From NCBI GenBank assembly GCA_023417315.1, contig JAEZFW010000072.1, forward strand, positions 166,558 through 230,557: a DNA stretch of 64,000 nucleotides, written 5' to 3'. This DNA comes from Pseudomonadota bacterium (GTDB lineage: Bacteria > Pseudomonadota > Gammaproteobacteria > Steroidobacterales > Steroidobacteraceae). A program made the position numbers and the translations under genes. Below, piece by piece: positions 49,867 to 58,770 of this stretch. Every line of letters begins with the position of its first letter. Position 1 is the stretch's first letter. The notes under the pieces were generated by a model. That model worked only from the letters and a program-made list of their open reading frames with translations, was not told the DNA's origin and did no database searches.

Positions 49867-50112
49867 TCAGGAGATCAAAGAATTCGGAACCAGCTCCATC
49901 TCGTAGCCCAGCATTTGTCGAGAGACAGGATCGATGATCGCTTTCCCGCGGCGGAAGCATCCTGTTCGCATCGCTTGACGGCCGATCGGAGTGTCGGGAT
50001 TCACGGTCTGCAATGAGATCTGCCCGTTCGCGTCGCGGACCAACATGGTCGCGCTGCTGTCGGAGCGCATCTCGCCATCGGGAACGAAAACTGCGATGAC
50101 CTCGGGCTGCAT
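49867..50112 (-). CDS. Small protein of unknown function
   Basis: An 81-aa frame, MQPEVIAVFVPDGEMRSDSS then VRDANGQISLQTVNPDTPIG and a basic TGCFRRGKAIIDPVSRQM. No signal peptide or membrane helix is visible. A real terminator directly downstream supports it being transcribed. ATG 50112 is chosen; the frame stays open to 50238 but those codons look non-native. No family is recognised. Confidence 0.55.
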   Translation of the reverse strand: MQPEVIAVFVPDGEMRSDSSATMLVRDANGQISLQTVNPDTPIGRQAMRTGCFRRGKAIIDPVSRQMLGYEMELVPNSLIS

Positions 50113-50307
50113 GTGGACGTAAGTCTCAGTTGGTTGATTGCCGTGCTTGCGAGGGGTAGTGCAATGCCTATGCCAGCGGCGTTCGGAGCAGCAAATCAGG
50201 GACTTAAGTTCATGCGTGTGAACTGCGCACGATGACACGAAGCGTCACGTGCGACACGCCGTGGCTACGAGAGTCAGAGGTTGACGCCAGGAGGAGACGC
50301 ACAAAGA

Positions 50308-50402
50308 AGGCTGTAGACTGTAGGCTCTAGGCTGTAGCCAGAGGTGAGAAAGAGCCGCCTTTTTCCGGCTACGGCCTAGAGCCCACAGTCTACAGCCTAA
50401 GG
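50308..50402. repeat. Inverted GGCTGTAGACTGTAG arrays (long hairpin)
   Basis: 50308-50341 (AGGCTGTAGACTGTAGGCTC...) and 50365-50400 (...GAGCCCACAGTCTACAGCCT) pair over about 33 bases. An inner AGCCG/CGGCT stem sits at the tip. The bactofilin SD (AAGGAA) starts at the foot of the right arm, so the stem could affect its translation. Confidence 0.8.
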
Positions 50403-50410
50403 AAACAGTC

Positions 50411-50806
50411 ATGTCTGAGCCTCGTCGTCGCCACTCGGATCGTGTCTCGGCAAGCCCCACCTTCATCGGCGCCGGTTCGAAGTTCACAGGCAATCTCGAA
50501 TGCGAAGGCGACCTGGTCGTCGGCGGTCACGTGCACGGAGAAGGAAACGTGCGCGGCGCGTTGACGCTCTCCGAGGGCGGCCAATGGGAGGGCAAGATCC
50601 AAGCGACGAACGCGGTCATCGCTGGAGATGTCACGGGCACGGTGTCGGTCTCGGAGAAGCTGGAGATCAGAAAGACGGCACGCATCCGCGGGATCGTCGC
50701 CGCGCGCACGATCGCAGTGGCGCAAGGCGCAGTCATCGATGGCGAGATGTCGGTAACGAGCGGTGCCCCGGTTGTGAGCTATGAGGAGAAGCGCAAGGAG
50801 TCGTAG
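50411..50806 (+). CDS. Bactofilin (polymer-forming cytoskeletal protein)
   Basis: The 131-aa product has a short basic N-terminus (about 1-15). A right-handed beta-helix core follows, made of repeated hydrophobic turns (TFIGAGSKFTGNLECEGDL, VGGHVHGEGNVRG, AVIAGDVTGTV, KTARIRGIVAARTIAV), with a short charged tail. Bactofilins polymerise without nucleotide and organise cell-wall enzymes or appendages. The AAGGAA SD lies directly after a long hairpin. Confidence 0.92.
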   Translation: MSEPRRRHSDRVSASPTFIGAGSKFTGNLECEGDLVVGGHVHGEGNVRGALTLSEGGQWEGKIQATNAVIAGDVTGTVSVSEKLEIRKTARIRGIVAARTIAVAQGAVIDGEMSVTSGAPVVSYEEKRKES

Positions 50807-50825
50807 CTCTCTGCGAGAACTTCTC

Positions 50826-50920
50826 TGACAGGATCAACAGGATGAACAGGATAAAAAGAAGTTCTGATCTAAGTCTCTCTGACCCTCTTCCATCCTGTTA
50901 ATCCTGTTCATCCTTGTCTA
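50826..50920. repeat. Inverted CAGGATGAA 9-mer arrays
   Basis: 50826-50859 (TGACAGGATCAACAGGATGA...) faces 50886-50920 (CTCTTCCATCCTGTTAATCC...). Loop about 26 bases. It is located just after the bactofilin stop and could act as its terminator. Confidence 0.8.
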
Positions 50921-51085
50921 GTCGTCCGGTCTTGTCTCGAGATTCTTCTTGCCTCTTCAGATGGTTCCCGCTTCCGCGTCGCGGAGGCGAGGACCCATCC
51001 GAATCTCCTCCTGGTTCCAATAAACCCTCGCTCCGGAGGCGACGAACGAGGTTTCGCTTGCGGGGGCAACACGTTGCCCTCTGTC

Positions 51086-51431
51086 GTCATCCTCGCGGAG
51101 GCGCATTGCTGTCCGGGGAAATGAATTGAGAAGCGATGTTTCATTCGGTCTTTGCAGGTATTCGTACGCGTGCTGTCGACGGCAACTCAACTGCGCAGGG
51201 GTCAAGGGATGCGTCCCTTCCCTTGCGGCAGCGGGGGCCGCTCCCGTGCATCCATGCACTTCGCGCCATTTGTACGTCCTGTACATCAGAAGGACAGGAT
51301 GGAGGCGCGTAATAGCGCGCACTTTTGCGCCCCCTCCCTAACCCTCCCCCGCTTCGCAAGGGAGGAACATGGGACGAGAGGCGCCCCGCGCTAGTTTTCC
51401 CCGGACAGCAGTGCGCTTCCGCGGGGATGAC
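51086..51431. repeat. MITE-like element with 37-bp terminal inverted repeats
   Basis: 51086-51122 begins GTCATCCTCGCGGAGGCGCA and 51395-51431 is its reverse complement at 33 of 37 positions. Between them are 272 bases without a gene. No transposase is present. The terminus resembles the GTCATCC.CGCGGAGGCG element also found at 34011-34090. A related CGTCGCGGAGGCGAGGACCC copy is at 50978-51000. With the CAGGATGAA array this explains the 664-bp gap 50807-51470. Confidence 0.55.
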
Positions 51432-51470
51432 AAATGGTTGAGTTCGGTGCGTGGCGCGCGCCCGAATGTA

Positions 51471-53990
51471 TCAGCAGCCCGCGAGTGAGTTGATCCATTC
51501 CGTGATGAGTGCCACGCCCGCCGTATCGATTTGATTCGAGGCGAGTGGCGGCATCGCGTGCTCGTCGCGTCGATTCATGCGGTTCACGAGAATCGAGCTC
51601 GTCGCATTGCCGGGCACGAGCAAGCGTGCACTCGCGCCCAAGCCGACATCGCCCGATTGTGGAGCCGCATTGCATGTGTTCGTTGCGCTCAGCGCGGTCG
51701 CGTTGCGTAGATCCATCGTGCTTGGTGTCGGCCCGTTCGGGCGATGGCAGAACGCGCAATTCGTATGGAGGTACGCCCGCGCGCGCTCGCCGAGCGGCGC
51801 GGTTGTGTCGTATGGATCGGCAAGCGCGGCTTGAGTCGTCGGCTCCGCGATGGGCGGCGTCAATATGCCGATGTGACTCAGTGTGACGAGTTGATTCGCG
51901 GTGCGACCGGTCGACGGATACAAATGTTCGCCGTTGAGCTGCGCGGTTTCGAGGCCGAGCGACCGGCCGGCCGCGCTCGTATGACACTCGAGACACTGAG
52001 CTTCGCTCGGGAAGATCCAAGGCGCAGCGATGCCTACATCGCGCTCTGCGCCCCCACGCACGAGCGCCGCATCAGTCTGTGCTGAATTCCACTCGTAAGT
52101 GAACCCGCCCCATTCTCCGTCGGGATGTCGCATCAATAATCGGGTCTCGATCAATCGCGTGCCGATGCGGAACTGCTTCATCAGCACGCTGCCGTTCGGC
52201 AGCTGCCAATCGCCATCGCTTCCGGCTGCAATGGTTTGACCATCCGGCAGCGCAAGCCAACGATCCTTCTCCGCGCCATCTGACCAGAACGGCGCGTTCA
52301 CCTTGTAAGGGATGAGTCCTGCGGCAGGCGCGCGAGGATCTGACGTGCTCACGCATCCGGTGGCGCTGAGCGTGCTGGGCACCTCAACACTTTCGCTGCC
52401 CGAGAAAACGATGCGCTGAAGCGTGCCGCCGTAATCGACGACATAGAGCTCGCCATCATTACCTTGTGCGAAAGAAGAAATTCCGAGCCCGGATTCCAAC
52501 AGGATCGTCGGCTCGCGCGCCGAGGCGTTCTCGGGAACCCACGCGAAGATACGGCCCGATGCGAAGTCCGCGAACAAATAACGACCGAGCAATCCGGTCG
52601 CTTGCGAGCCGCGATAGACGTATCCGCCGGTAATCGAGCGGCCGAGGTCCCGACCATATTCCGTGACAGGATCGATGAGGGTGCTCGTCGAGCAACCCGA
52701 CGTGCGACCCGATGCGTAGTCGTGAGCGCCCTCGCGGCAGCGCCATCCATAGTTGCCGCCGAGCGTGACTTGACTGACCTCTTCGTAGCGGCCCTGTCCG
52801 ACATCCGCAACCCAGAGCGCGCCGGTGCTGCGATCGAAGCTCCAGCGCCACGGATTGCGAAGACCCCATGCAAAGATCTCAGGACATTCGCCGCTCGTGC
52901 GCCCAGCGGATGGACAACGTGCGTTCTGCGCGAACGGATTCGTCGGCGGAACCGCGTAAGGCGCGCCGCCGTCGACATCGATGCGCAGCATCTTGCCGAG
53001 CATCGTCGTCAAGCGTTGTCCATTGCCTATCGAGCCGTGATCGTCGCCTGCACCGCCGCCGTCGCCGATGCCGATATACAGATAGCCGTCCGGGCCAAAG
53101 GCGATGTGCCCGCCGTTGTGATTCTCTTCCGGCTGATCGATCGAAAGCAGGACCTGCTCCGATCCCGCATTCAGCGTCGCGCCTTGATCGCTGCTCGTAA
53201 ACGAGGAGATGCGCGACACCAACGCAGTGCCAGTCGTATACGAAAGGAAGACACGTGGGTCCTGCGGGAAATCAGGGTGGAACGCCATCCCGAGCAAACC
53301 CATCTCTCCGCCTGAGCGCACGCGTGAGCTCAGGTCGATGACGACGCTCGATGTCGATGGATTGCTCGCAGAGAAGCGTGCGACCACGCCGTTCTGCTGG
53401 ACGACGAACCAGCGTGACGAATCGCCGGGCGGTTGCAACATGCCGATGGGCGAGGTGAACGTGAGAGCGGTGTAGCGTTCCAACGAAATCTGCGTGCTCG
53501 AAGACACGCGATTCCACGCTCGGCATGATGGATTCGCCGGCCGCGAGTCGAGGCCGGAGCTCGGGTTGCTCGTCCCAGTGGGCGTCGTTGCGCTGGCCGG
53601 TAACGATAACCCCGATGTATTGCCCGCGGCGTCGAATGCTCGAACTGCATATGAATAAGTAGTGCTCGCGACGACGCTCGTATCCGAATAGGCCCTCGTC
53701 GTGACCGAGGTCAGCTCACCCGCGGCCCCATCGCGATAGATCCGATATCCGGTCACGCCGACCGCATCGCTGGACGCGTTCCAGCTCAAGTCGATGCGAT
53801 TCGGATCGATGGCAACTGCCGTCAGTGAGGTGGGAACAGTCGGAGCCGTCGTGTCGGGCGCTGCTGGGTTCTGAGGAGGCGGATTGGGCTGAGTATCCGC
53901 ACCTCCTCCGCATCCGGCCAGCAGAAACAACGCCGAGAGACTCGCCGCGACGAGCGTTTTCGGCGTCCTAGGCTGGGTGGCGTCGCGCAT
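51471..53990 (-). CDS. PQQ-dependent sugar dehydrogenase-like lipoprotein with FN3 and cytochrome-like domains
   Basis: The 839-aa lipoprotein has a lipobox in LFLLAGC (about residue 26), a Pro-rich linker and a fibronectin III domain (about 50-140). A six-bladed sugar dehydrogenase domain follows (about 170-510) with HNGGHIAFGPDGYLYIGIGDGG split around residue 295. The C-terminal ~330 residues are the HNE_0200/SO2930-like module (TIGR03806 type) with two c-haem sites, CLECH and CAFCH. It probably oxidises an aldose or similar alcohol with PQQ and passes electrons to its own haems on the outer surface. Substrate inferred only from family. Confidence 0.87.
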   Translation of the reverse strand: MRDATQPRTPKTLVAASLSALFLLAGCGGGADTQPNPPPQNPAAPDTTAPTVPTSLTAVAIDPNRIDLSWNASSDAVGVTGYRIYRDGAAGELTSVTTRAYSDTSVVASTTYSYAVRAFDAAGNTSGLSLPASATTPTGTSNPSSGLDSRPANPSCRAWNRVSSSTQISLERYTALTFTSPIGMLQPPGDSSRWFVVQQNGVVARFSASNPSTSSVVIDLSSRVRSGGEMGLLGMAFHPDFPQDPRVFLSYTTGTALVSRISSFTSSDQGATLNAGSEQVLLSIDQPEENHNGGHIAFGPDGYLYIGIGDGGGAGDDHGSIGNGQRLTTMLGKMLRIDVDGGAPYAVPPTNPFAQNARCPSAGRTSGECPEIFAWGLRNPWRWSFDRSTGALWVADVGQGRYEEVSQVTLGGNYGWRCREGAHDYASGRTSGCSTSTLIDPVTEYGRDLGRSITGGYVYRGSQATGLLGRYLFADFASGRIFAWVPENASAREPTILLESGLGISSFAQGNDGELYVVDYGGTLQRIVFSGSESVEVPSTLSATGCVSTSDPRAPAAGLIPYKVNAPFWSDGAEKDRWLALPDGQTIAAGSDGDWQLPNGSVLMKQFRIGTRLIETRLLMRHPDGEWGGFTYEWNSAQTDAALVRGGAERDVGIAAPWIFPSEAQCLECHTSAAGRSLGLETAQLNGEHLYPSTGRTANQLVTLSHIGILTPPIAEPTTQAALADPYDTTAPLGERARAYLHTNCAFCHRPNGPTPSTMDLRNATALSATNTCNAAPQSGDVGLGASARLLVPGNATSSILVNRMNRRDEHAMPPLASNQIDTAGVALITEWINSLAGC

Positions 53991-54156
53991 AAGGTGTGCA
54001 GGGGATTTCCCGATGAGGACATATCAGAGCGATAGAGCGCTCGGCAACTGTCTGATGCCAGCGACGCAACGCTTCTGTGCGCGAGTCGGATCCCGGTGAA
54101 CGATGGGTGTGGGTAAGATAGCGCCTTGTGATAACAACACTCTAATCAGGGCAAGG

Positions 54157-54921
54157 ATGTCAGCAGCGCCACCCAAAATCCCCGAGCTCGTCGCACATCG
54201 CGGCAATGCTGCGGAGTACCCGGAGAACACGCTCCCAGCGCTGCGCTCGGCGCTGGAGCTGGGCGTGCGTTTCGTTGAGTTCGATGTGCAGCTGAGTGCG
54301 GATCGGCAGCCCATCCTCTTGCATGACTCGAACCTCAAGCGCACCGCCGGCGTGGACCGCAATGCGCTCGAGATGACGTGGCAGGAGCTCTCGGAGATCT
54401 CCGTCAACGAAGAGCAGCGCTTTCGACAGCGCTACACCGATGTGGGTATCCCGACGCTAGCGCAAGCCGCGAGCTTGCTCGCGACCTATCCGCACGCAAC
54501 CGCGTTCGTCGAATTGAAGCGCGCGAGCCTGCGACAGTTCGGACAAGAGATCGTGGTTCGCAAGGTGTGCGATACGCTGAAGCCGATTGCGCGTCAGTGC
54601 GTGATCATTTCGTTCGATCTCGCCGCGGTTCATCACGTTCGCCAGGTGTCCTCCTATCGCATCGGCTGGGTGCTGTCGGAATATTCCAATCTGTCCGCGC
54701 TGAAGTGCGAGGCGCTCGCGCCGGATTATGTGTTCTGCGATCACCAACTATTGAGTGAGAACACGTCGAAGCTATGGCGCGGCCCGTGGCGCTGGGCGAT
54801 CTACGAGGTGACGTCGCGCAAGCTCGCGATGGATCTGGCGGCGCGCGGAGCGAAGCTCATCGAGACGATGGCGGTGCGCGCCATGCTCCGGGAGTTTCGT
54901 AACCCGCGTGTGCGGGCCTAA
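54157..54921 (+). CDS. ugpQ: Glycerophosphodiester phosphodiesterase (UgpQ type)
   Basis: The 254-aa cytoplasmic GDPD has catalytic HRG (VAHRGNAAEYPENTLPAL), metal-binding EFD (FVEFDVQLSADRQPILLHD) and the late Lys-Glu strand FVELK. It hydrolyses glycerophosphodiesters to glycerol-3-phosphate and an alcohol. Start ATG 54157 with CAGGG upstream. An FGGY kinase of the glycerol-kinase type follows 27 bases later, so the pair likely handles glycerol units. Confidence 0.9.
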   Translation: MSAAPPKIPELVAHRGNAAEYPENTLPALRSALELGVRFVEFDVQLSADRQPILLHDSNLKRTAGVDRNALEMTWQELSEISVNEEQRFRQRYTDVGIPTLAQAASLLATYPHATAFVELKRASLRQFGQEIVVRKVCDTLKPIARQCVIISFDLAAVHHVRQVSSYRIGWVLSEYSNLSALKCEALAPDYVFCDHQLLSENTSKLWRGPWRWAIYEVTSRKLAMDLAARGAKLIETMAVRAMLREFRNPRVRA

Positions 54922-54948
54922 AGCACGCTTCCGCGTCTAGGTTCTTGC

Positions 54949-56472
54949 ATGAAAGACGATTTGCGCTGGCTGGTTCAGGAGCTGCGCTCGCTCGCAGGCG
55001 ATTTGAGCGATGCTCCACGTGAGCACTTGCTGCTGGCGATCGATCAAGGAGGCCATGCAAGCCGCGTGATTGCGTTCGACGCGCGCGGTGCGCACTGCGC
55101 GGAGAGTTTCACGCCGATCAGCACGTTCCGATCGGGAACCGATCGCATCGAGCACGATCCCGTCGAGATCGTTGAATCCATTCGCACCGCGCTCGATGAT
55201 CTCGCACAGACTCTAGGCTCGGACGCCGAACGCGTGGTCGCGGCGGGCCTCGCTACGCAACGATCGAGCATTGTGTGCTGGGATAAGCGCAGCGGCAAGC
55301 CGCTCTCTCCCGTGCTGTCGTGGCAGGATCGCCGCAATGCGGGCTTGGTGGAGCGAATGCGCGATCAAGCGGCCAGCGTGCGCGCGCAAACTGGCTTGGT
55401 GCTCTCTCCGCACTACGGTGCGAGTAAGCTTCGCTGGTGTCTGGATGAGATTGCAGCGGTGCGAAGCGCGCGAGATCACAAGCGCCTCGCGCTCGGGCCA
55501 CTGTCGAGCTACTTGCTGTACTCATTGCTCGAGGAGCATCCGTTTGCGGTCGATCCTGCGAACGCTTCGCGCACGCAGCTCTGGGATCCGCATACACGTA
55601 CCTGGTCGGCAGCGCTTGCCGCACTGTTTGGCGTGCCTGTAGACCTCTTGCCTTCCCCTACGAACACGCGTCATCTATTCGGGCAGTTCCCGTTCGCAGG
55701 TAAGCAGGTTCCGCTCGTGGTTTGTACGGGCGATCAGTCGGCAGCTCCATTCGCATTCGGTTCGATGGACCCGACGACCATTTATATCAATATGGGGACC
55801 GGCGCCTTCGTGCAGCGGATGTCCGACGCCGATGATGAGCGCCTCTTGCGCAGCGTGTCGTACTCGGACGAGGAGCGATTGGTAGTCACTCAAGAGGGTA
55901 CGGTGAACGGCGCGGCGGCGGCGATCGAGTGGTTGAACGAGCGCGTCGGGATCGATGCACACCGTGCAGCGCTCGCCTTGCGACGCTCGAGCGCGCACCG
56001 GAATCCGCCGATCTTCATCAACGGCGTCGGCGGCGTGGGCTCGCCGTATTGGAAGAGCGATCTGGCTTCCTACTTCGTCGGCGCGAGCTCGGAAGCCGGG
56101 CAGGCGCAAGCGGTAGTCGAGAGCATCGCATTTCTGATCTGTCGCAATCTCGAGCGTATGCAGCAGAGCTCTGCGCAACGCGTGCTCGCGAGCGGTGGTC
56201 TTTCGAGCAGCGATTACCTTTGCGAATGCATCGCGGCACTCAGCAGCTTGCGCGTGGAGCGCGCAAGCGTTCGCGAAGCAACGGCGTTAGGACTGGCATT
56301 CTTGATCGCAGGTCAACCTGCGCAATGGCAACCGCAAACTGCGCTCGAAACGTTCTCGCCCGTACCAGACGCCGAGCTCAGCGATCGATACGCGCGCTGG
56401 TGCCAGATGATGGGAGACGTTCAAGAACCGGAGAGTAGCCACAAAGAACACAAAGAACACAGAAGGGAATAG
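54949..56472 (+). CDS. FGGY-family carbohydrate kinase (glycerol kinase-like)
   Basis: The 507-aa product shows the ATPase fold of FGGY kinases: LLAIDQGGHASRVIAFD for phosphate-1, GLATQRSS and LSWQDRR for sugar binding, CTGDQSAAPFAFG, NMGTGAF for phosphate-2 and VLASGGLSSSDYL. Compared with glycerol kinase the DQGTTSSR motif is changed (DQGGHASR), so the substrate may be another polyol. The last dozen residues (SSHKEHKEHRRE) are the translated arm of an intergenic repeat, not a native tail. Confidence 0.87.
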   Translation: MKDDLRWLVQELRSLAGDLSDAPREHLLLAIDQGGHASRVIAFDARGAHCAESFTPISTFRSGTDRIEHDPVEIVESIRTALDDLAQTLGSDAERVVAAGLATQRSSIVCWDKRSGKPLSPVLSWQDRRNAGLVERMRDQAASVRAQTGLVLSPHYGASKLRWCLDEIAAVRSARDHKRLALGPLSSYLLYSLLEEHPFAVDPANASRTQLWDPHTRTWSAALAALFGVPVDLLPSPTNTRHLFGQFPFAGKQVPLVVCTGDQSAAPFAFGSMDPTTIYINMGTGAFVQRMSDADDERLLRSVSYSDEERLVVTQEGTVNGAAAAIEWLNERVGIDAHRAALALRRSSAHRNPPIFINGVGGVGSPYWKSDLASYFVGASSEAGQAQAVVESIAFLICRNLERMQQSSAQRVLASGGLSSSDYLCECIAALSSLRVERASVREATALGLAFLIAGQPAQWQPQTALETFSPVPDAELSDRYARWCQMMGDVQEPESSHKEHKEHRRE

Positions 56473-56565
56473 ACAGAGAGAACAGTCAGTGCCTGCTGCG
56501 GGCCTCGAGCCGACAGAGGGGCTGTTTCTCTCTTTGTGGTCCATGTGTTCTTCGTGGCTACTCCT
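56433..56565. repeat. Inverted CACAAAGAA 9-mer arrays between convergent genes
   Basis: The left arm 56433-56466 (AGTAGCCACAAAGAACACAA...) lies in the 3' end of the FGGY kinase gene. The right arm 56529-56565 (...ATGTGTTCTTCGTGGCTACT) gives the stop codon of the alpha/beta hydrolase. Confidence 0.8.
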
Positions 56566-57604
56566 CGTCTTTCTTCTGCAGTCCGAGAAGGCGCGCGACT
56601 TTGCGGTCCGCCCAGCTCTCGCGATTGAAGCCGTCCATGAAGCCGCAGTGGCCGCCGTACGGGATCTTCAGCACTTCCAGGTTCGGGTTACGCGCCAGGT
56701 GCTCGAGGTCGTGTGCCGGGATGATTGGATCGTCGAGCGACAAGAGCGCATAGCTCGGCACTTCGAGTTGAGCAAGTACATCGCCCGTGATCGCGTAGCC
56801 TTCCAAATAAGCATCCACCGTGGGGAACTCGCTGTAGTGCTCGATCAGCATCTCGGTCATCGCCCACAAACTATTCTGCGCGAGCACTTTCTTGAAGTCG
56901 TACAAGTCTGGAAAGAGTTGCTGTTTCAGCCGCAACGATTGCTTCCATTTCGAGATGAAATAGTACCGATAGATGAACGAGCCGTGCTCCAGCACTTTCA
57001 TCGTGCTATGCGGGCGAAGCACCGGACACACAGCGACCGCGCGCTCCACTGTCAATCCTGCTCTTTTCGCGCGCGCGGCCACGCGCAGAGCGAAATTCCC
57101 GCCGAGCGAGAAGCCTGCAATCGTGAGCCGCTTACCCGGAGCGTGCTCACGAATACGCCGTACTGCTCCGACGACTTCGTCCAGTCGGCAGGAATGGAAG
57201 ATCTCTCGATTCAGGTGATGGCTTGCGCCATGATCGCGGAAATTCAGACGGAACACGTCGCAGCCGAGCTCGAACAGATGCGAGCCCAGCGAAAGCACGT
57301 AGAGCGAATCCGCGCTTCCTTCCCAACCATGAAGCAGGATCACGAGCTCATCCGCCTGGGGGCGACCCAACGCAGCTTGGGTGGAGTGATGCCCCAACAG
57401 ACGCACGCCATCGCCGCAGTCGACGATCTGCGTTTGCGAAGCCGTGAGCAGATCGCGGGCGCGGCGCGCAAGCAGCGGCCGCCGCAGCTTCAAGCTCGGC
57501 AAAATCGATTGCAGATGCGCGTTCGTGAGCCAACGAGGCGGTACGAACGACATCGCCGCCGAGGTGAGCGCAGCGGCTTGATCAAGGAGACGGTGCTCGG
57601 TCAT
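56558..57604 (-). CDS. YheT-like alpha/beta hydrolase
   Basis: The 348-aa product starts at ATG 57604 (ATGA overlap with the upstream gene). YheT signatures WLTNAHLQSILPSL, LLHGWEGSADS, nucleophile Ser in IAGFSLGGNFALR, Asp in LSLDDPIIP and His in YGGHCGFMDG complete a catalytic triad. Family members are esterases or lipases of unclear substrate. The long upstream frame belongs to antisense of the saccharopine dehydrogenase-like gene. Its stop is supplied by a repeat arm. Confidence 0.9.
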   Translation of the reverse strand: MTEHRLLDQAAALTSAAMSFVPPRWLTNAHLQSILPSLKLRRPLLARRARDLLTASQTQIVDCGDGVRLLGHHSTQAALGRPQADELVILLHGWEGSADSLYVLSLGSHLFELGCDVFRLNFRDHGASHHLNREIFHSCRLDEVVGAVRRIREHAPGKRLTIAGFSLGGNFALRVAARAKRAGLTVERAVAVCPVLRPHSTMKVLEHGSFIYRYYFISKWKQSLRLKQQLFPDLYDFKKVLAQNSLWAMTEMLIEHYSEFPTVDAYLEGYAITGDVLAQLEVPSYALLSLDDPIIPAHDLEHLARNPNLEVLKIPYGGHCGFMDGFNRESWADRKVARLLGLQKKDEE

Positions 57605-58659
57605 GAGTCGATGCGGATCGTCGAGCAGTTTGGCAACGTGGTGACGAAATCTGCGCCAACGAGCATCGTAGGCGTTCTGAATCCCGCCTCCGCTTGCTCC
57701 CTCAGCACTCTCTCCATGATGCCAAGCGCGCTTTGTACTGTCAGCGCGTAGCCGTTCGACGTGCGCAATCGGGCAGTTCTTACTTGCCCTGCCGCATTGC
57801 GCGCCTCGCCCCACACGAAGGTTGGATTGCTCTCGCGCTGCGTTTGATCGGGCGGGCGTACACGCGCATCGATGCGCCGCTTCAGCACGTGCTGCACGAA
57901 GCGGCGTTTCATCACGAACTTGAACCAATTCATACGTTGCATCCGCTTCAAAGCGCCCGCGGATGTTGCCGTATACACCTCGATGTTCGGAATGCCGGTC
58001 GTGTAGTACGCGGTGCTGACATCGCCCCATGGGATGCCCACAGCAAGGCGCTCGCCGTCCCCGAAGTCGATGCGTCGCGAGCGCGACCCGAGCGGCACGC
58101 TCACGATCTTGCCTGCGCGGCGCACTTTGCTGCCTTGCCCGATCGATTCGACCGCAGTTTTAGCAGTGCCCTTGCTCATACCCGAGCGACTGTCGAATCC
58201 CAACGCGAGCTCCGTGGCATCGGGCAATGTTTCCTTGAGTTTCGCCGCGATGCTGTCGGTGGGCACGACATCGAATCCGACACCTGGACACAGTACGATG
58301 CCGGCGCGCTGCGCTTTTTCATCCACGCTGTGAGCGAGCTCGAACACCTCGATCTCGCCGGTGATGTCGAGATAGTTCACGTGGGTCGCTAGACATCCCT
58401 GCATCATGGTCCGCGCCGTAAGAGAAAACGGGCCCGCGCAATTGAGCACGGCATGCGTATCTTGCAGCGCGGATACGAGGGCGGTGTGATCGTCCAGCGA
58501 GAATACTGCGTGCGGACATCCGAGCTCGGCGGACAGTTTCTGAATACTCTCACGCGAGCGTCCAGCAAGGATCGGCCGCATCCCGCGCCTGACCGCCTCG
58601 CGTGCGATTAACTCGCCGGTATAGCCGTTAGCGCCGTAGAGGAGCCAGCTCGTAGTCAT
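57601..58659 (-). CDS. Saccharopine dehydrogenase-like NAD(P)-binding protein
   Basis: The 352-aa product has N-terminal Rossmann LLYGANGYTGELIAREAV, then AVLNCAGPFSLTA and DITGEIEVFE, typical of the trans-acting enoyl reductase/saccharopine dehydrogenase-like family. It probably acts as an oxidoreductase in lipid or amino acid metabolism. It is translationally coupled to the YheT-like hydrolase. The start codon directly abuts a repeat arm (no SD). Confidence 0.87.
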   Translation of the reverse strand: MTTSWLLYGANGYTGELIAREAVRRGMRPILAGRSRESIQKLSAELGCPHAVFSLDDHTALVSALQDTHAVLNCAGPFSLTARTMMQGCLATHVNYLDITGEIEVFELAHSVDEKAQRAGIVLCPGVGFDVVPTDSIAAKLKETLPDATELALGFDSRSGMSKGTAKTAVESIGQGSKVRRAGKIVSVPLGSRSRRIDFGDGERLAVGIPWGDVSTAYYTTGIPNIEVYTATSAGALKRMQRMNWFKFVMKRRFVQHVLKRRIDARVRPPDQTQRESNPTFVWGEARNAAGQVRTARLRTSNGYALTVQSALGIMERVLREQAEAGFRTPTMLVGADFVTTLPNCSTIRIDS

Positions 58660-58770
58660 AGTGACGAAGTGAGGAGGTGACGAGCGATAGTAGGACGAGC
58701 AATGCGAGGCCGCCGAGTGCTTGCGAGCTTCGGCTTCGTCACCTCGTTACTCCGTCACCTCGTCGCTCGG
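58660..58770. repeat. Inverted GTGACGAAG 9-mer arrays
   Basis: Left arm 58660-58688 (GTGACGAAGTGAGGAGGTGA...) and right arm 58725-58770 (...CGTCACCTCGTTACTCCGTC). The right arm encodes the last residues SDEVTE and stop of the downstream-strand REC protein; the left abuts the start codon at 58659. Confidence 0.75.

Noticed and set aside
56433..56472. His-rich tail HKEHKEH as a metal-binding motif on the FGGY kinase
   Set aside because: The DNA is a CACAAAGAA array identical in type to intergenic copies elsewhere; the His pattern is a by-product.
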